From NCBI GenBank assembly GCA_009844425.1, contig VYBN01000017.1:62001-126000 (forward strand): a stretch of DNA of 64,000 nt, given 5' to 3'. A program made the translations under genes and the position numbers. Within the stretch, counting starts at the first letter, position 1. Each line of letters begins with the position of its first letter. The notes below the pieces were generated by a model that saw only the letters and a list, made by a program, of their open reading frames with translations, searched no databases and was not told the DNA's origin. This DNA comes from Gammaproteobacteria bacterium. Lineage in GTDB: Bacteria; Pseudomonadota; Gammaproteobacteria; Steroidobacterales; Foliamicaceae. Below are positions 46,487-55,370 of this stretch, in pieces.

Positions 46487-47884
46487 ATGATCGATCCCCT
46501 GTTTCCGGACCACGCTGCCCTGACGTCAGCCGAGAACGACCTCACCGAGAAGCTCGATGCCGTGCGCCGCGCCTTGGTTTCGCGCAAGTTGGCGGTCGCC
46601 GGCGTTCCGTCAGCCGCCTGGCTTCAGGAACTGCGGGACACCCGTTTCGACGGGCCGAGGGAACTGCCGGGTTTGATGGACTGGGTGATCGAGGGCCTCG
46701 AAAGCGGAATGGTGCACATGACGCATCCCGGCTATCTCGGCCTGTTCAATCCCGCACCGACGTTCGCCGCCGAGTGCGCGGACCGCATCGCCGCGGCGTT
46801 AAATCCCCAGATCTGCGTCTACTCCCATGCTACCGCTGCCGTAGAGATCGAGTTGCACGTGATCCGGGAAGTCGCGCTGCGCGCGGGGCTGCCGGAAGGA
46901 TCGGGCGGGCATTTCACGAGCGGCGGGGCCGAGGCGAACCATGCGGCGACGCTCTGCGCGCTCCAGGCGAACTGCCCCGCCTACGGCGAGCGCGGGGTGT
47001 CGGCGTTCGCCGGGCCACCGTCGGTCTACGTGTCGAAGGAAAGCCATCTGGCATGGCTGAAGATCGCCCACGCGACTGGGATAGGTCGCAACGCCGTTCG
47101 CCTGATCGCGACGGACGGGCGCGGGCGCATGAACCCGAGGGCTTTGCAGGAAGCCGTCGCAGCGGACATCGGCAAAGGCCGTGTGCCGGTCATGATCGCG
47201 GCGACCGCGGGCACCACGAACGCTGGCATGATCGACCCGCTGACACCCTGCGGCGAACTGGCCCGACGCCACGGCGTGTGGTTCCATGTCGATGCCGCCT
47301 GGGGCGGCGCGCTGATCGCGAGCGCGGTCCACCGCAAAGCCCTCGACGGTATCGAGCGCGCGGACTCGGTAACGATCGACGCGCACAAGTGGTTCGCCAC
47401 CACCATGGGGGCGGGGATGTTCCTCACCGCCCGGCCAGAAGTCCCCGCCCAGGTCTTCCGCGTCTACACGAGCTACATGCCTGCCGGCGAGGCCGGCAAG
47501 GACTTCTACGCCAATTCCAACCAGTGGTCGCGGCGGTTTGTGGGCTTGCGTTTGTTTCTCGCTCTCGGCGCGGCCGGGTGGGATGGATTCGCGGAACATG
47601 TCGCGCGCTCCATTCGTCTGACCGGGCGACTCGCCCGGCACCTGCAGCGTCACGGATGGTCGCTCGTCAATGCTTCTCCCATGGCCGTCGCCTGCCTGGT
47701 GCCTCCGCAAGGGCACGGGGCGGTTCGACGCTACATCGACGCCGTCCTCGAGGACGGTCGGTACTGGGTGTCAGAAGCGAGCTTCGAGGGCCGACCGGTG
47801 CTGCGCGCTTGCGTCACGAACGGAAGAACCAGCGAGCGCGAGATCGACTCGCTTGCCGAATTCCTGGCCTCGGTTCGGGTCTGA
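46487..47884 (+). CDS. PLP-dependent group II amino-acid decarboxylase family protein
   Basis: 465 residues. MTHPGYLGLFNPAPTFA, GGHFTSGGAEANHAATLCAL, AATAGTTNAGMIDPL, the VDAAWGG aspartate/alanine motif and the PLP lysine in VTIDAHKWFATTMGAGMFL match aromatic-L-amino-acid/glutamate decarboxylase relatives (pyridoxal_deC). The substrate cannot be told; some members are aspartate or sulfinoalanine decarboxylases. Separate from ada by 87 bp, same direction. Confidence 0.85.
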   Translation: MIDPLFPDHAALTSAENDLTEKLDAVRRALVSRKLAVAGVPSAAWLQELRDTRFDGPRELPGLMDWVIEGLESGMVHMTHPGYLGLFNPAPTFAAECADRIAAALNPQICVYSHATAAVEIELHVIREVALRAGLPEGSGGHFTSGGAEANHAATLCALQANCPAYGERGVSAFAGPPSVYVSKESHLAWLKIAHATGIGRNAVRLIATDGRGRMNPRALQEAVAADIGKGRVPVMIAATAGTTNAGMIDPLTPCGELARRHGVWFHVDAAWGGALIASAVHRKALDGIERADSVTIDAHKWFATTMGAGMFLTARPEVPAQVFRVYTSYMPAGEAGKDFYANSNQWSRRFVGLRLFLALGAAGWDGFAEHVARSIRLTGRLARHLQRHGWSLVNASPMAVACLVPPQGHGAVRRYIDAVLEDGRYWVSEASFEGRPVLRACVTNGRTSEREIDSLAEFLASVRV

Positions 47885-48200
47885 TCGCGACCTCCGCGCG
47901 CGGTTCAGCAAGGCCCGCGAAGTGGTAGAGTTCGGCAACTCGCATGGGGGTTCAGCCTGCGCGCAGGTTCGTCGTCGTCATGTCGATCAGGAGGCGGCCC
48001 GTCGGACTCCGGACGAGGGTCCTGATCTTCCCCCCATAAACCGGTCCAATTTGATGCGGTAGTTGAGCGCTTGCACGCTTACAATTTAGGAACGGCTTTC
48101 TTACTGACCGTTCCACTGGATCCGAGCCGCGCTCGCCGAACAGATTGGGCAAGTCATATTGCCGTTTAGGCGAGTTGAGATAAATCAAGGACAAGGTGAC
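47885..48200. other. Gene-free stretch before the Abi-alpha type gene
   Basis: An open minus-strand frame of 80 codons (47952-48194) exists but is unrecognised and lacks a ribosome site. Base composition falls from GC-rich to more balanced across this stretch, marking a likely junction of imported DNA. Confidence 0.45.
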
Positions 48201-49136
48201 ATGAACAATAATGATGGAGGGAGCTCACCAGTGTCCCAACCGTCATCATTGAGCGCCTCGGCGGGAAAACTCATTGAAAGACTCTTTGGGCCTGCTTCCG
48301 ATGAAATGGGCGAATACCTAGCAGAGAGATTACGGCAGTGGCGTTGGAGACAAGACAACTTCGCAAAAATAGCTGAACGGTACGAAAGGGAGAAAACTGC
48401 TAGGGGCAATTCCGACGATTCCTTGAAATCTCTGCCTGAAGGCGAAGCGTATCGCCTCGCGGAAGCCTGTTCATTTGAAGACGACGAGTTGGTACAGGAA
48501 CTGTGGGCAGGCTTAATTGCCAGCGCAATGGATCCAGCGAAGGAAGCGGTTTCGACCCGAGCGTTCGTAGAAATTCTCAAGGCGATAGGTCCAGTAGAAG
48601 CTGGATTGCTGTTGGTTCTTTTTCAGATTAGCCATCCCCCAAAAGAACCTAGTCGTTCGGACTTGAAGAACGCAAGCCCAGAAGAAATAACCGATATCCG
48701 TCAGCAGGTGCATGAGGATCGAGAGAAATGGACGATTGAATTGGCTGCACTTGCCGATCGTGTTTATCGGCGCTTTTCAGAAAGCCAAAAGGATATTGCC
48801 ATTCAAAATCTATTCCGGCTCCGTTGCATCGGATTGAGTACAGGACGCAACTTGAGTGAATACCAGACTCGCGCCGGGCTGCCTATTGGAGTCCTGGGTA
48901 GTGATGCAGCGCCGACTTACGAGACGTTCGCCAAGGTTGCAGACTATCTCGAGTCCCTGATTATGGCCGGTAGCGGGACAGGAACCTACAAGCGACGTCT
49001 ACTTTTATCACGAAATCCCTTGCTAAAGTCACTCCCTGAATGTCGGTTCGCGCTCACCCACTTGGGCAAAACGCTTCTATCTCGGTGTAAGACACAGGAA
49101 CTCGCTGAGAATGTAATTCATGTTGTTGAAAAATAG
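48201..49136 (+). CDS. Abi-alpha (DUF4393) family protein, putative phage-defence protein
   Basis: 311 residues, soluble. FGPASDEMGEYLAERLRQWR and AKIAERYEREK, then EACSFEDDELVQELWAGLIA and FVEILKAIGPVEAGLLLVLF, follow the pattern of the Abi-alpha/DUF4393 family, named for a proposed role in abortive infection. Function has not been settled for the family as far as I know. Base composition is visibly AT-richer than all neighbours, a sign of transfer. ATG at 48201 has AAGG upstream; an ATG at 48159 in the same frame is possible. No partner gene is obvious. Confidence 0.7.
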   Translation: MNNNDGGSSPVSQPSSLSASAGKLIERLFGPASDEMGEYLAERLRQWRWRQDNFAKIAERYEREKTARGNSDDSLKSLPEGEAYRLAEACSFEDDELVQELWAGLIASAMDPAKEAVSTRAFVEILKAIGPVEAGLLLVLFQISHPPKEPSRSDLKNASPEEITDIRQQVHEDREKWTIELAALADRVYRRFSESQKDIAIQNLFRLRCIGLSTGRNLSEYQTRAGLPIGVLGSDAAPTYETFAKVADYLESLIMAGSGTGTYKRRLLLSRNPLLKSLPECRFALTHLGKTLLSRCKTQELAENVIHVVEK

Positions 49137-49355
49137 CTCGTTCTCGAATGCTGAAGTCTATTTCTAGGAATATGGGGGCTATGCTTGTGAACTCGGTTAC
49201 GCTAGGTGACCGCGAAAGTCCTTGTCGGCGCGAACCACCATTTTGTTGTCTTAGTGCCATGTTAATTTCTTCAATTATGTCAGTCATTGCAACCCTTGGC
49301 GGTGTGGCTTACATCAACAGGCGGGTCGCCTAGCCCTCCGCCACAATCTGTGGGA
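49137..49355. other. Short intergenic stretch after the Abi-alpha type gene
   Basis: AT-richer, like the preceding gene. A 61-codon plus frame (49148-49333) with a hydrophobic end (LISSIMSVIATLGGVAYI) is present but has no ribosome site and is not counted as a gene. Confidence 0.35.
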
Positions 49356-50381
49356 TCACAGGTTTCCGACCAGGTTCCAGGAATTTCCGTCCGGCGCGAC
49401 GAACGAAATGCTTGGGGCGCCGTATTCGTTTCCGCATACGCCGGTTACGTCAGTGGCGCCGCCGTCAATAACGCGGGCACGGTAATCGTCAATGTCCCGA
49501 ACCTGATAAGTGAAGAGCGACATACCCAGCGAACCCGGACGACTCTTGTCATAAACGTCGGGCATTTCCGCGCTTTCGGCCATGCGCACGATCTTCAGGC
49601 GCCCGGACAAATGGCCTGAAATGTCGAGTGACGAGCGCGGGTCATCAAAGTCATGAATGTGATAAACCTCGTCGTCGCTCAGGGCAAAAGTCGCCTTGTT
49701 GCCGGGAGCACAGGTCGGCTTGCCTCCAAGGCTGTGTTCTTTCTGCTTCAGCAGTCCGAGGCACTGATCGTAGAACGCGAGATTTGAAGGGTCGTCCGAG
49801 CGGATCATGATGCCGTGATGGGTGAACTGACTGGTTTTCAGGAAGCTGTCGTCGTCAATCAGGCCGTAAGTCGGCTTTTCGTAGTTGTAGCGCTCAAACA
49901 GCGCCAACCGATGAAAGGGATGCGTGACAATGCCTTCACGAATACCGATGGGGTTGGAGAAAAAGGGCTGACCCTTGTCCATCGCATACACTTGTAACCA
50001 ATGCGGAATTATGTAGTTCCAGGGTTGCCCCAGAGCGATCGCATCCTCCACATGGTTGAGAATGTTCAGAATACTTCGTGTCAGGACAACGCCCCACCGT
50101 CCACCATCCTGGCGCAAGTGCCTTGTGATCCCGATCCCGGCATTGACCGGCTTGTCCCACTGCATGAGACGCAGGAAGCTGTGGTCGGTGTCCAGGTGCT
50201 GCATCTGGACCGAAGTCAGCGCTGAATCGACACCGTAAAGACCTCTGGCTTGCTGGGCGGACAGTGAGCCTTGCCGGACAACCTTGTATCCAAACTGCCC
50301 CCAGAACTTCATGCTCTCCGTAAGGTCGGGCACGCCTATGCAACTCTCGTACAAGCCACGAATCTGCGGTGTCTCGGTCAC
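49356..50381 (-). CDS. VOC (glyoxalase/dioxygenase-fold) family protein
   Basis: 341 residues from a GTG with GGAG 8 nt upstream. Two vicinal-oxygen-chelate halves: IRGLYESCIGVPDLTESMKFW with FGYKVVRQG, and FTHHGIMIRSDDPSNLAFYD with LGLLKQKEH. The C-terminal part has DIDDYRARVIDGGATDVTGV and FVAPDGNSWNLV. Candidate metal-binding His lies in THHG. Substrate unknown. Divergent from an MFS transporter gene 32 bp away, which suggests a shared pathway. Confidence 0.78.
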   Translation of the reverse strand: MTETPQIRGLYESCIGVPDLTESMKFWGQFGYKVVRQGSLSAQQARGLYGVDSALTSVQMQHLDTDHSFLRLMQWDKPVNAGIGITRHLRQDGGRWGVVLTRSILNILNHVEDAIALGQPWNYIIPHWLQVYAMDKGQPFFSNPIGIREGIVTHPFHRLALFERYNYEKPTYGLIDDDSFLKTSQFTHHGIMIRSDDPSNLAFYDQCLGLLKQKEHSLGGKPTCAPGNKATFALSDDEVYHIHDFDDPRSSLDISGHLSGRLKIVRMAESAEMPDVYDKSRPGSLGMSLFTYQVRDIDDYRARVIDGGATDVTGVCGNEYGAPSISFVAPDGNSWNLVGNL

Positions 50382-50413
50382 GGTGTTTTCTCCATGTCTA
50401 CTGCCCACCCCCG

Positions 50414-51778
50414 GTGTTGACGTTGAGTTTGATCGACGGTAACACTTGCGGTCAAGCCGGACCGGATCGACGGTGGCCCTCGCCAGGCTATAGCTGGTAC
50501 ATGGTCGTACTGCTGACCATTGTCTATATTTTCTCGTTCATCGACAGATTCATTCTTGGCCTGCTCATTCAGCCCATACAGGCTGATCTTGGTCTCACGG
50601 ATACGCAAATAGGCCTATTGCTGGGGCCGGCATTTGCCATCTTCTATGTCCTGATGGGTTTGCCCTTTGGCTGGCTGGCGGACCGCAAACGCAGAACGTT
50701 CATTGTGGCTGCCGGTTTGGCAATATGGTCTGCGGCGACCGCAGTGTCCGGTCTGGCGCGGTCCTTCCTGGGGCTGTTCATAGCGCGCATGTCGGTTGGT
50801 GTGGGTGAAGCCTCTCTCAGCCCATGCGCCATGTCCCTGATGGCCGATTGTTTCCCGAAAGAGAAACGTGGGAAACCCATTGCCTTTTATTCGATGGCGA
50901 TTTCCCTTGGAGCAGGTATTGCCGCCCTGACGGGGGCCGCGGTCATCGCCTGGGCTACGCAATCGGATTACGTTTCCGTTCCGGGATTGGGTGATCTGGC
51001 GCCCTGGAGGGTGAGCCTGCTGGTTGTGGGCTTGCCGGGTCTTTTGCTGGTGCCATTGGTTTTATTACTGAGAGAACCTGAACGCACGGTGGACACGGTC
51101 ACCTCCAATGCGCAGGGCATCGGATACCGTGCCGTCTTCAGCTATATCCGCGGCCGTCCGGCCGGTCTTTTCGGGGTGGTCTGGGTTTTTGGATATGTGA
51201 TTCTGATCGGCTTCAGCTCCAGTTGGGGGGCCGCGGCATTCGCCAGGACATGGGGCTGGTCGCCGGTTCAATACGGTCAGGCCATCGGCATATTGTTCAT
51301 TGCGCTGGGGCCGCTTGCCGTAAATCTTGGCGGCTGGATGTCCGACAGGCTGTTGCAAAAAGGCAGAACCGCGGCGCCTTTGCTTGTGGGCTTGTATGGA
51401 GTGCCTGTAATGACGATTGCCGGGGTCATTTGGCCCCTGATGCCGTCCGCGGGCCTGGGGCTCGTTTTCCTTGGCGCGATGCTTGCGGCTGTCGCCCTGT
51501 CCACCGCAACGGGCGTAACCGCGCTCCTGAACATCATTCCATCCAATATCCGCGGTCAGTCCGTCGCAATCTATTACATGGCCACCGCTTTGCTTGGGCA
51601 GGGCCTTGGCCCGCTATGTATCGGGCTTATGAACGATCATGTGTTTGGATACGACAATCTGCGATACTCGATGGCATCCCTGCCCGTGATTTTCGGCATT
51701 CCTCTATTTCTTGCCGTTCCGTGGATTTTGAAAAAATATCGTCAATCCTTTGAGGAACTGAATGGCCCTCAATCGTAA
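50414..51778 (+). CDS. Major facilitator superfamily transporter
   Basis: About 454 residues with twelve hydrophobic helices. The MFS loop 2-3 motif appears as GWLADRKRRTFIVAAGLAIW; also LTDTQIGLLLGPAFAIFYVL (TM2) and RMSVGVGEASLSPCAMSLMA (TM4-5), a pattern like the Spinster/hexuronate-type group. Substrate unknown. The GTG start chosen is uncertain; several GTG and TTG codons precede the first helix, and no strong ribosome site is visible. Confidence 0.83.
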   Translation: MLTLSLIDGNTCGQAGPDRRWPSPGYSWYMVVLLTIVYIFSFIDRFILGLLIQPIQADLGLTDTQIGLLLGPAFAIFYVLMGLPFGWLADRKRRTFIVAAGLAIWSAATAVSGLARSFLGLFIARMSVGVGEASLSPCAMSLMADCFPKEKRGKPIAFYSMAISLGAGIAALTGAAVIAWATQSDYVSVPGLGDLAPWRVSLLVVGLPGLLLVPLVLLLREPERTVDTVTSNAQGIGYRAVFSYIRGRPAGLFGVVWVFGYVILIGFSSSWGAAAFARTWGWSPVQYGQAIGILFIALGPLAVNLGGWMSDRLLQKGRTAAPLLVGLYGVPVMTIAGVIWPLMPSAGLGLVFLGAMLAAVALSTATGVTALLNIIPSNIRGQSVAIYYMATALLGQGLGPLCIGLMNDHVFGYDNLRYSMASLPVIFGIPLFLAVPWILKKYRQSFEELNGPQS

Positions 51779-51802
51779 GAATCTGTTTTTGAAAGGTATT
51801 TC

Positions 51803-52144
51803 ATGACTTCATTGATTACGCCGGAACGACTTGGCGAGCTTTTGAAACTGGGCAATCGACCGATATTGATCGATGTGCGGGAACCGGTGGAATTCAAGCA
51901 GGGTCACATCGCCGGCGCCAGGAATGTCCCCCTGACGGCACTGTCCGATGTTGTCGCAGACTATGATCCGAATGACGAGATTGTTTTTGTGTGCCAGTCC
52001 GGAATGCGCAGCCTCCAGGCCGCCAGTTTCTGGAGCAGTCTTGGATTCAGGAAAGCGATGAATCTGGAGGGCGGCATGGATGCCTGGACCGCCGCCCGCC
52101 AAGGCTGCACAAGCCAATCATCCGGGGAAGCGCCTCGCTTATAA
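51803..52144 (+). CDS. Single-domain rhodanese-like protein
   Basis: 113 residues. ILIDVREPVEFKQGHIAGA and the active loop FVCQSGMRSLQAASFW with the catalytic Cys (CQSGMRS), then GFRKAMNLEGGMDAW. Rhodaneses carry persulfide sulfur between enzymes. 24 bp after the MFS gene with a plausible GAAAGG ribosome site, so likely co-transcribed. Confidence 0.88.
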   Translation: MTSLITPERLGELLKLGNRPILIDVREPVEFKQGHIAGARNVPLTALSDVVADYDPNDEIVFVCQSGMRSLQAASFWSSLGFRKAMNLEGGMDAWTAARQGCTSQSSGEAPRL

Positions 52145-52219
52145 TCGATTTGACTGCGGGGGGCTTGTCATGAGCACATTTCGCCCTGCGCGCGCTCGAC
52201 AAAAGGGTAATAGCACTTC

Positions 52220-53710
52220 ATGGCACTTCAGCGAACCCCTCCGCCCGGCAGGGCACCGCAAGACGCAGGGATCACCGCCGGCATCAGCGGCATGGCGATG
52301 GACCTGCCGCCGTATCGGGTCAGCCTTGAGGACTGGTGCGGGTGGACCGGCGCCTCCTGGGACAAGATTTCCGCCGTGGTCGGCCATGCCTTCCGGGTGC
52401 CCGGTCCCGCGCAAAGCGTCTATACGATGGCCGCGAATGCGGCGCTGAAGCTGCTTCGCCAGAGTGATGTGGACCCGGCCCGGATCGGGCTGCTGGCGCT
52501 GGGGACCGAATCAAGCAACGACAACTCCGCGGGGTCCATCATCATCAAGGGCATGCTCGACCAGGCGCTGGATGACCATGGATTGCCGCGCCTTTCGCAG
52601 CATTGCGAAGTTCCGGAAATCAAACACGCCTGTCTGGGCGGCGTCTATGCGCTCAAGAACGCCGTGCGTCACTGCCTGCTGGAGGATTCCGCGGCGATCG
52701 TGATCTGTTCCGATCTTGCCCTCTACGCCCGCGGCAGCTCCGGCGAACCCACCCAAGGCGCCGGCGCCGTGGCGCTGCTGGTGGAACGCAACCCGGCCCT
52801 TGCCAGCCTGGACCTGGGCCACGCTGGACGTGCCTCGGACTACCGGATCTCCGATTTCCGCAAGCCTCTGATGGACGCGGACCGGCGGCCGCGCTCCAAC
52901 CTTCACTATCCGGTGTTCAACGGCCGTTTCTCGACTTACTGCTACCTGGACCAGGTACGCAACGCGCTGTCGCACCTGTACCAGCGGCGGGGGGTGTCGC
53001 CTGCCGAGTGGCTGCAGAAACTGCGCGCTGTGTTCTTTCACCGCCCCTACCGGCGAATGCCGCAAAGCGCCTTTGCGCTGGTGCGCCTGTGCGCGGAGGC
53101 GCTCAGTCATGGCAAGGGTTCCCGGCTGCTGCAACGGCTTTGTCCCGAATCCGGAATCGCGCTCGAAGAAGCCCTCGGTGAAATGCGCGGGAGGCACGAA
53201 TTGCCGGAACACGATGCGGACGGGCCCAGCGCCTGGAACCCGTTTCCCAGGACCAACGAACTCATGAAAGGGCTGCGCGCGATGCCCGAATTCGAGGAAC
53301 TGGTGCTGCATCCGCTGCGCTGGGGTGACGACAGCATGATGCAACTGGGGAACATTTATTCGGGCGCGCTGTTCGCCTGGCTGGCGGCCGGATTCGAGGA
53401 AGCCGCCCGGGCCGGAGAAAACTGGGCGGGCGACGAGATCCTGCTGATCGGTTACGGCAGCGGAGATGCCGCCGAGGCGCTGCCCATGCGCGTATGCGAC
53501 GGCTGGAGGGAAGCGGCGGGCCGCATTCACTTCAACCGGGCCCTGGAGCCGGCCTACGACCTCGGCCGCAGTCAATACGAGGCGCTGCACGCCGGCCTTG
53601 GCGTGGATGATTTGCCGAAACCGCCGGGTTTCCGCGTGGAGAGCATCGGAACGAAGACCGGGCAGGATTTTCAGGACGAAGGGATCGAATACTACGCGTA
53701 TTCGGCCTGA
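52220..53710 (+). CDS. HMG-CoA-synthase-like thiolase-fold enzyme
   Basis: 496 residues. The catalytic residues of HMG-CoA synthase are in place by visual alignment: Glu97 in LGTESSNDNSAGSI, nucleophile Cys138 in EIKHACLGGVYALKNAV, and His274 in VFFHRPYRRMPQSAF, plus the late GYGSGDAAEAL loop. The C-terminal region is longer than in Staphylococcus MvaS (about 390 residues) and closer to the eukaryotic/long bacterial size. Reaction expected: acetyl-CoA plus acetoacetyl-CoA to HMG-CoA, but no mevalonate-pathway or polyketide genes adjoin it. Weak ribosome site (AAGGG, 13 nt); ATG 52293 is a possible later start. Confidence 0.78.
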   Translation: MALQRTPPPGRAPQDAGITAGISGMAMDLPPYRVSLEDWCGWTGASWDKISAVVGHAFRVPGPAQSVYTMAANAALKLLRQSDVDPARIGLLALGTESSNDNSAGSIIIKGMLDQALDDHGLPRLSQHCEVPEIKHACLGGVYALKNAVRHCLLEDSAAIVICSDLALYARGSSGEPTQGAGAVALLVERNPALASLDLGHAGRASDYRISDFRKPLMDADRRPRSNLHYPVFNGRFSTYCYLDQVRNALSHLYQRRGVSPAEWLQKLRAVFFHRPYRRMPQSAFALVRLCAEALSHGKGSRLLQRLCPESGIALEEALGEMRGRHELPEHDADGPSAWNPFPRTNELMKGLRAMPEFEELVLHPLRWGDDSMMQLGNIYSGALFAWLAAGFEEAARAGENWAGDEILLIGYGSGDAAEALPMRVCDGWREAAGRIHFNRALEPAYDLGRSQYEALHAGLGVDDLPKPPGFRVESIGTKTGQDFQDEGIEYYAYSA

Positions 53711-53804
53711 TCCGGCGCCACGCGGGGTCGATGCTCCGGGGAGCGTTGACAACCACCGGGCTGCTAGAATTGCGCGAACAGGTGCGTCCTGGGAGAAGAG
53801 TTTG

Positions 53805-54395
53805 ATGTTGCAACCTCGACCTGTCACGCTGGCGATGCTCGTGGTTATTGCGGTGGGCTTTCGGCTGATGCCGTATCTGCTGCATACGCTCGGTGTTCCC
53901 ATCGACCCGGAAAACACCGTCTATCCTTGGAATTTCTCGCCGATACTGCCGCTTTGCATTTTCGGCGCCGCCTGTTTCGCCAGGCGCAGCGTCGCCTACC
54001 TTGCGCCCCTGGCGATCTACCTGGCGGGCGACCTGGGCATTTGGGCGATTTCGGGGCGTGCCGACTGGGCGTTTTACGCCGATCAGCCGGTAACCTATCT
54101 TTCCGTTATCCTGGTCGTCAGCTGCGGATTCATCGTGCGCTCGCAGCGTTCCTGGGGGAGAATCGCGGTGGCCGGACTGGGTTCGGCAGTCCTTTTCTTT
54201 GTCGTCTCGAACTTCGGCACCTGGGCGCTGGGCGCGACCTACCCGAAGACCTGGGCCGGACTGGTGGAGTGTTACGTGATGGCGATTCCGTTCTTCCGCA
54301 ATACCGTGATCAGCATGGGAGTTTTCCTGCCGCTGCTGTTCAGCCGGCTGGCGTTGCGCAGTCCCGCACCGGTAGCGGCCGTCCGCACCGCATAA
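53805..54395 (+). CDS. DUF6580-like membrane protein, possible ECF-type cobalamin transport component
   Basis: 196 residues with five or six hydrophobic helices (LAMLVVIAVGFRLMPYLL, YLAPLAIYLAGDLGIWAI, VTYLSVILVVSCGFIV, VAGLGSAVLFFVVSNFGTWA). The VSNFGTWALG region and the segment before the last helix fit the DUF6580 family, which is annotated as ECF-transporter-like. The link to cobalamin rests on the adjacent BtuF-like gene. No signal peptide. A GGGAGAAGAG ribosome region precedes the ATG. Confidence 0.6.
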   Translation: MLQPRPVTLAMLVVIAVGFRLMPYLLHTLGVPIDPENTVYPWNFSPILPLCIFGAACFARRSVAYLAPLAIYLAGDLGIWAISGRADWAFYADQPVTYLSVILVVSCGFIVRSQRSWGRIAVAGLGSAVLFFVVSNFGTWALGATYPKTWAGLVECYVMAIPFFRNTVISMGVFLPLLFSRLALRSPAPVAAVRTA

Positions 54396-54407
54396 GCAAG
54401 AGACTCG

Positions 54408-55343
54408 ATGGGCGAACAACGGATCGTTTCGCTTATCGCCAGCGCCACGGAGATCGTGGCCGCGCTGGGTTTCGAGAAGCAACTGGTCGGACGCTCCCAT
54501 GAGTGCGATTTTCCGCCGGCCGTTGCCGGCATTCCGGTCTGTTCCGCATCGAAGATAGACGCCCAGGCGTCCAGCCGGCATATCGACGCGCAGGTCAAGG
54601 CGCTGGTGGACCAGGCGCTGTCGGTCTACCGGGTGGACGCTGAACTCCTGGACCGCCTGGCGCCCGACCTGATCATTACGCAGTCGCAGTGCGAGGTCTG
54701 CGCCGTGAGCCTGGCCGACGTGCAGCAGGCGGTGGGCGAACTGGTGTCCTCCCGGCCGAAGGTCGTGTCGCTGGAACCGATGGACCTGGATGACGTGTGG
54801 AAGGACATCCGCCGCGTGGCCGGGGCGCTCAAAGACGACGGGAGCGGCGAGGTGCTCGTGGACAGCCTGACGGCGAGGCTGGGCGACCTCGGCAGACGGG
54901 CAAAACGGCTTGCGGAGAAGCCGAGCATTGCCTGCATCGAGTGGATCGACCCGCTCATGTTCGCCGCCAACTGGGTGCCTTCCCTGGTGGAAATCGCGGG
55001 CGGCCGGATCACGATGGGCCAGGCCGGCCGGCATTCCGGTTACTTCGATTTCGACGAACTGGCTTCCAGCGATCCCGACGTTATAGCCGTAATGCCCTGC
55101 GGTTTCGATATCGCGCAGTCGATGAAGGAGATGCCGGCGCTCACCAACCGCCCCGAATGGGCTGGGCTGTCAGCGGTGCGAAACGGGCGGGTGTTCGTGA
55201 CCGACGGGAACCAGTATTTCAATCGTCCGGGGCCGCGGCTGGTCGAGTCGGCGGAAATCCTGGCGGAACTCCTGCACCCCGAATCTTTCGATTTCGGCCA
55301 CCAGGAAACCGGCTGGGTGCGCTGGTCCGAGTCGGCAGCCTGA
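54408..55343 (+). CDS. BtuF-like cobalamin-binding protein without signal peptide
   Basis: 311 residues. RIVSLIASATEIVAALGFEKQLVGRSHECDFP matches the N-terminal lobe of BtuF-type periplasmic binding proteins, split by the conserved SATE. LAPDLIITQSQCEVC and DPDVIAVMPCGFDI follow, and NGRVFVTDGNQYFNRPGPRL ends the C-terminal lobe. There is no export signal, so if it binds a corrinoid it may do so in the cytoplasm or be exported by other means. Twelve bases after the DUF6580-like gene. Confidence 0.75.
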   Translation: MGEQRIVSLIASATEIVAALGFEKQLVGRSHECDFPPAVAGIPVCSASKIDAQASSRHIDAQVKALVDQALSVYRVDAELLDRLAPDLIITQSQCEVCAVSLADVQQAVGELVSSRPKVVSLEPMDLDDVWKDIRRVAGALKDDGSGEVLVDSLTARLGDLGRRAKRLAEKPSIACIEWIDPLMFAANWVPSLVEIAGGRITMGQAGRHSGYFDFDELASSDPDVIAVMPCGFDIAQSMKEMPALTNRPEWAGLSAVRNGRVFVTDGNQYFNRPGPRLVESAEILAELLHPESFDFGHQETGWVRWSESAA

Positions 55344-55370
55344 CGGCAGCGCCGCCGTCCGCGCGGAGGG

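Noticed and set aside
53746-53770. TTGACA and TAGAAT as a promoter before the DUF6580-like gene
   Set aside because: The hexamers are good but only 13 bp apart, too short for a sigma-70 promoter.
53532-55034. 500-codon minus-strand frame opposite the DUF6580-like and BtuF-like genes
   Set aside because: Spans two real genes antisense and has no domain.
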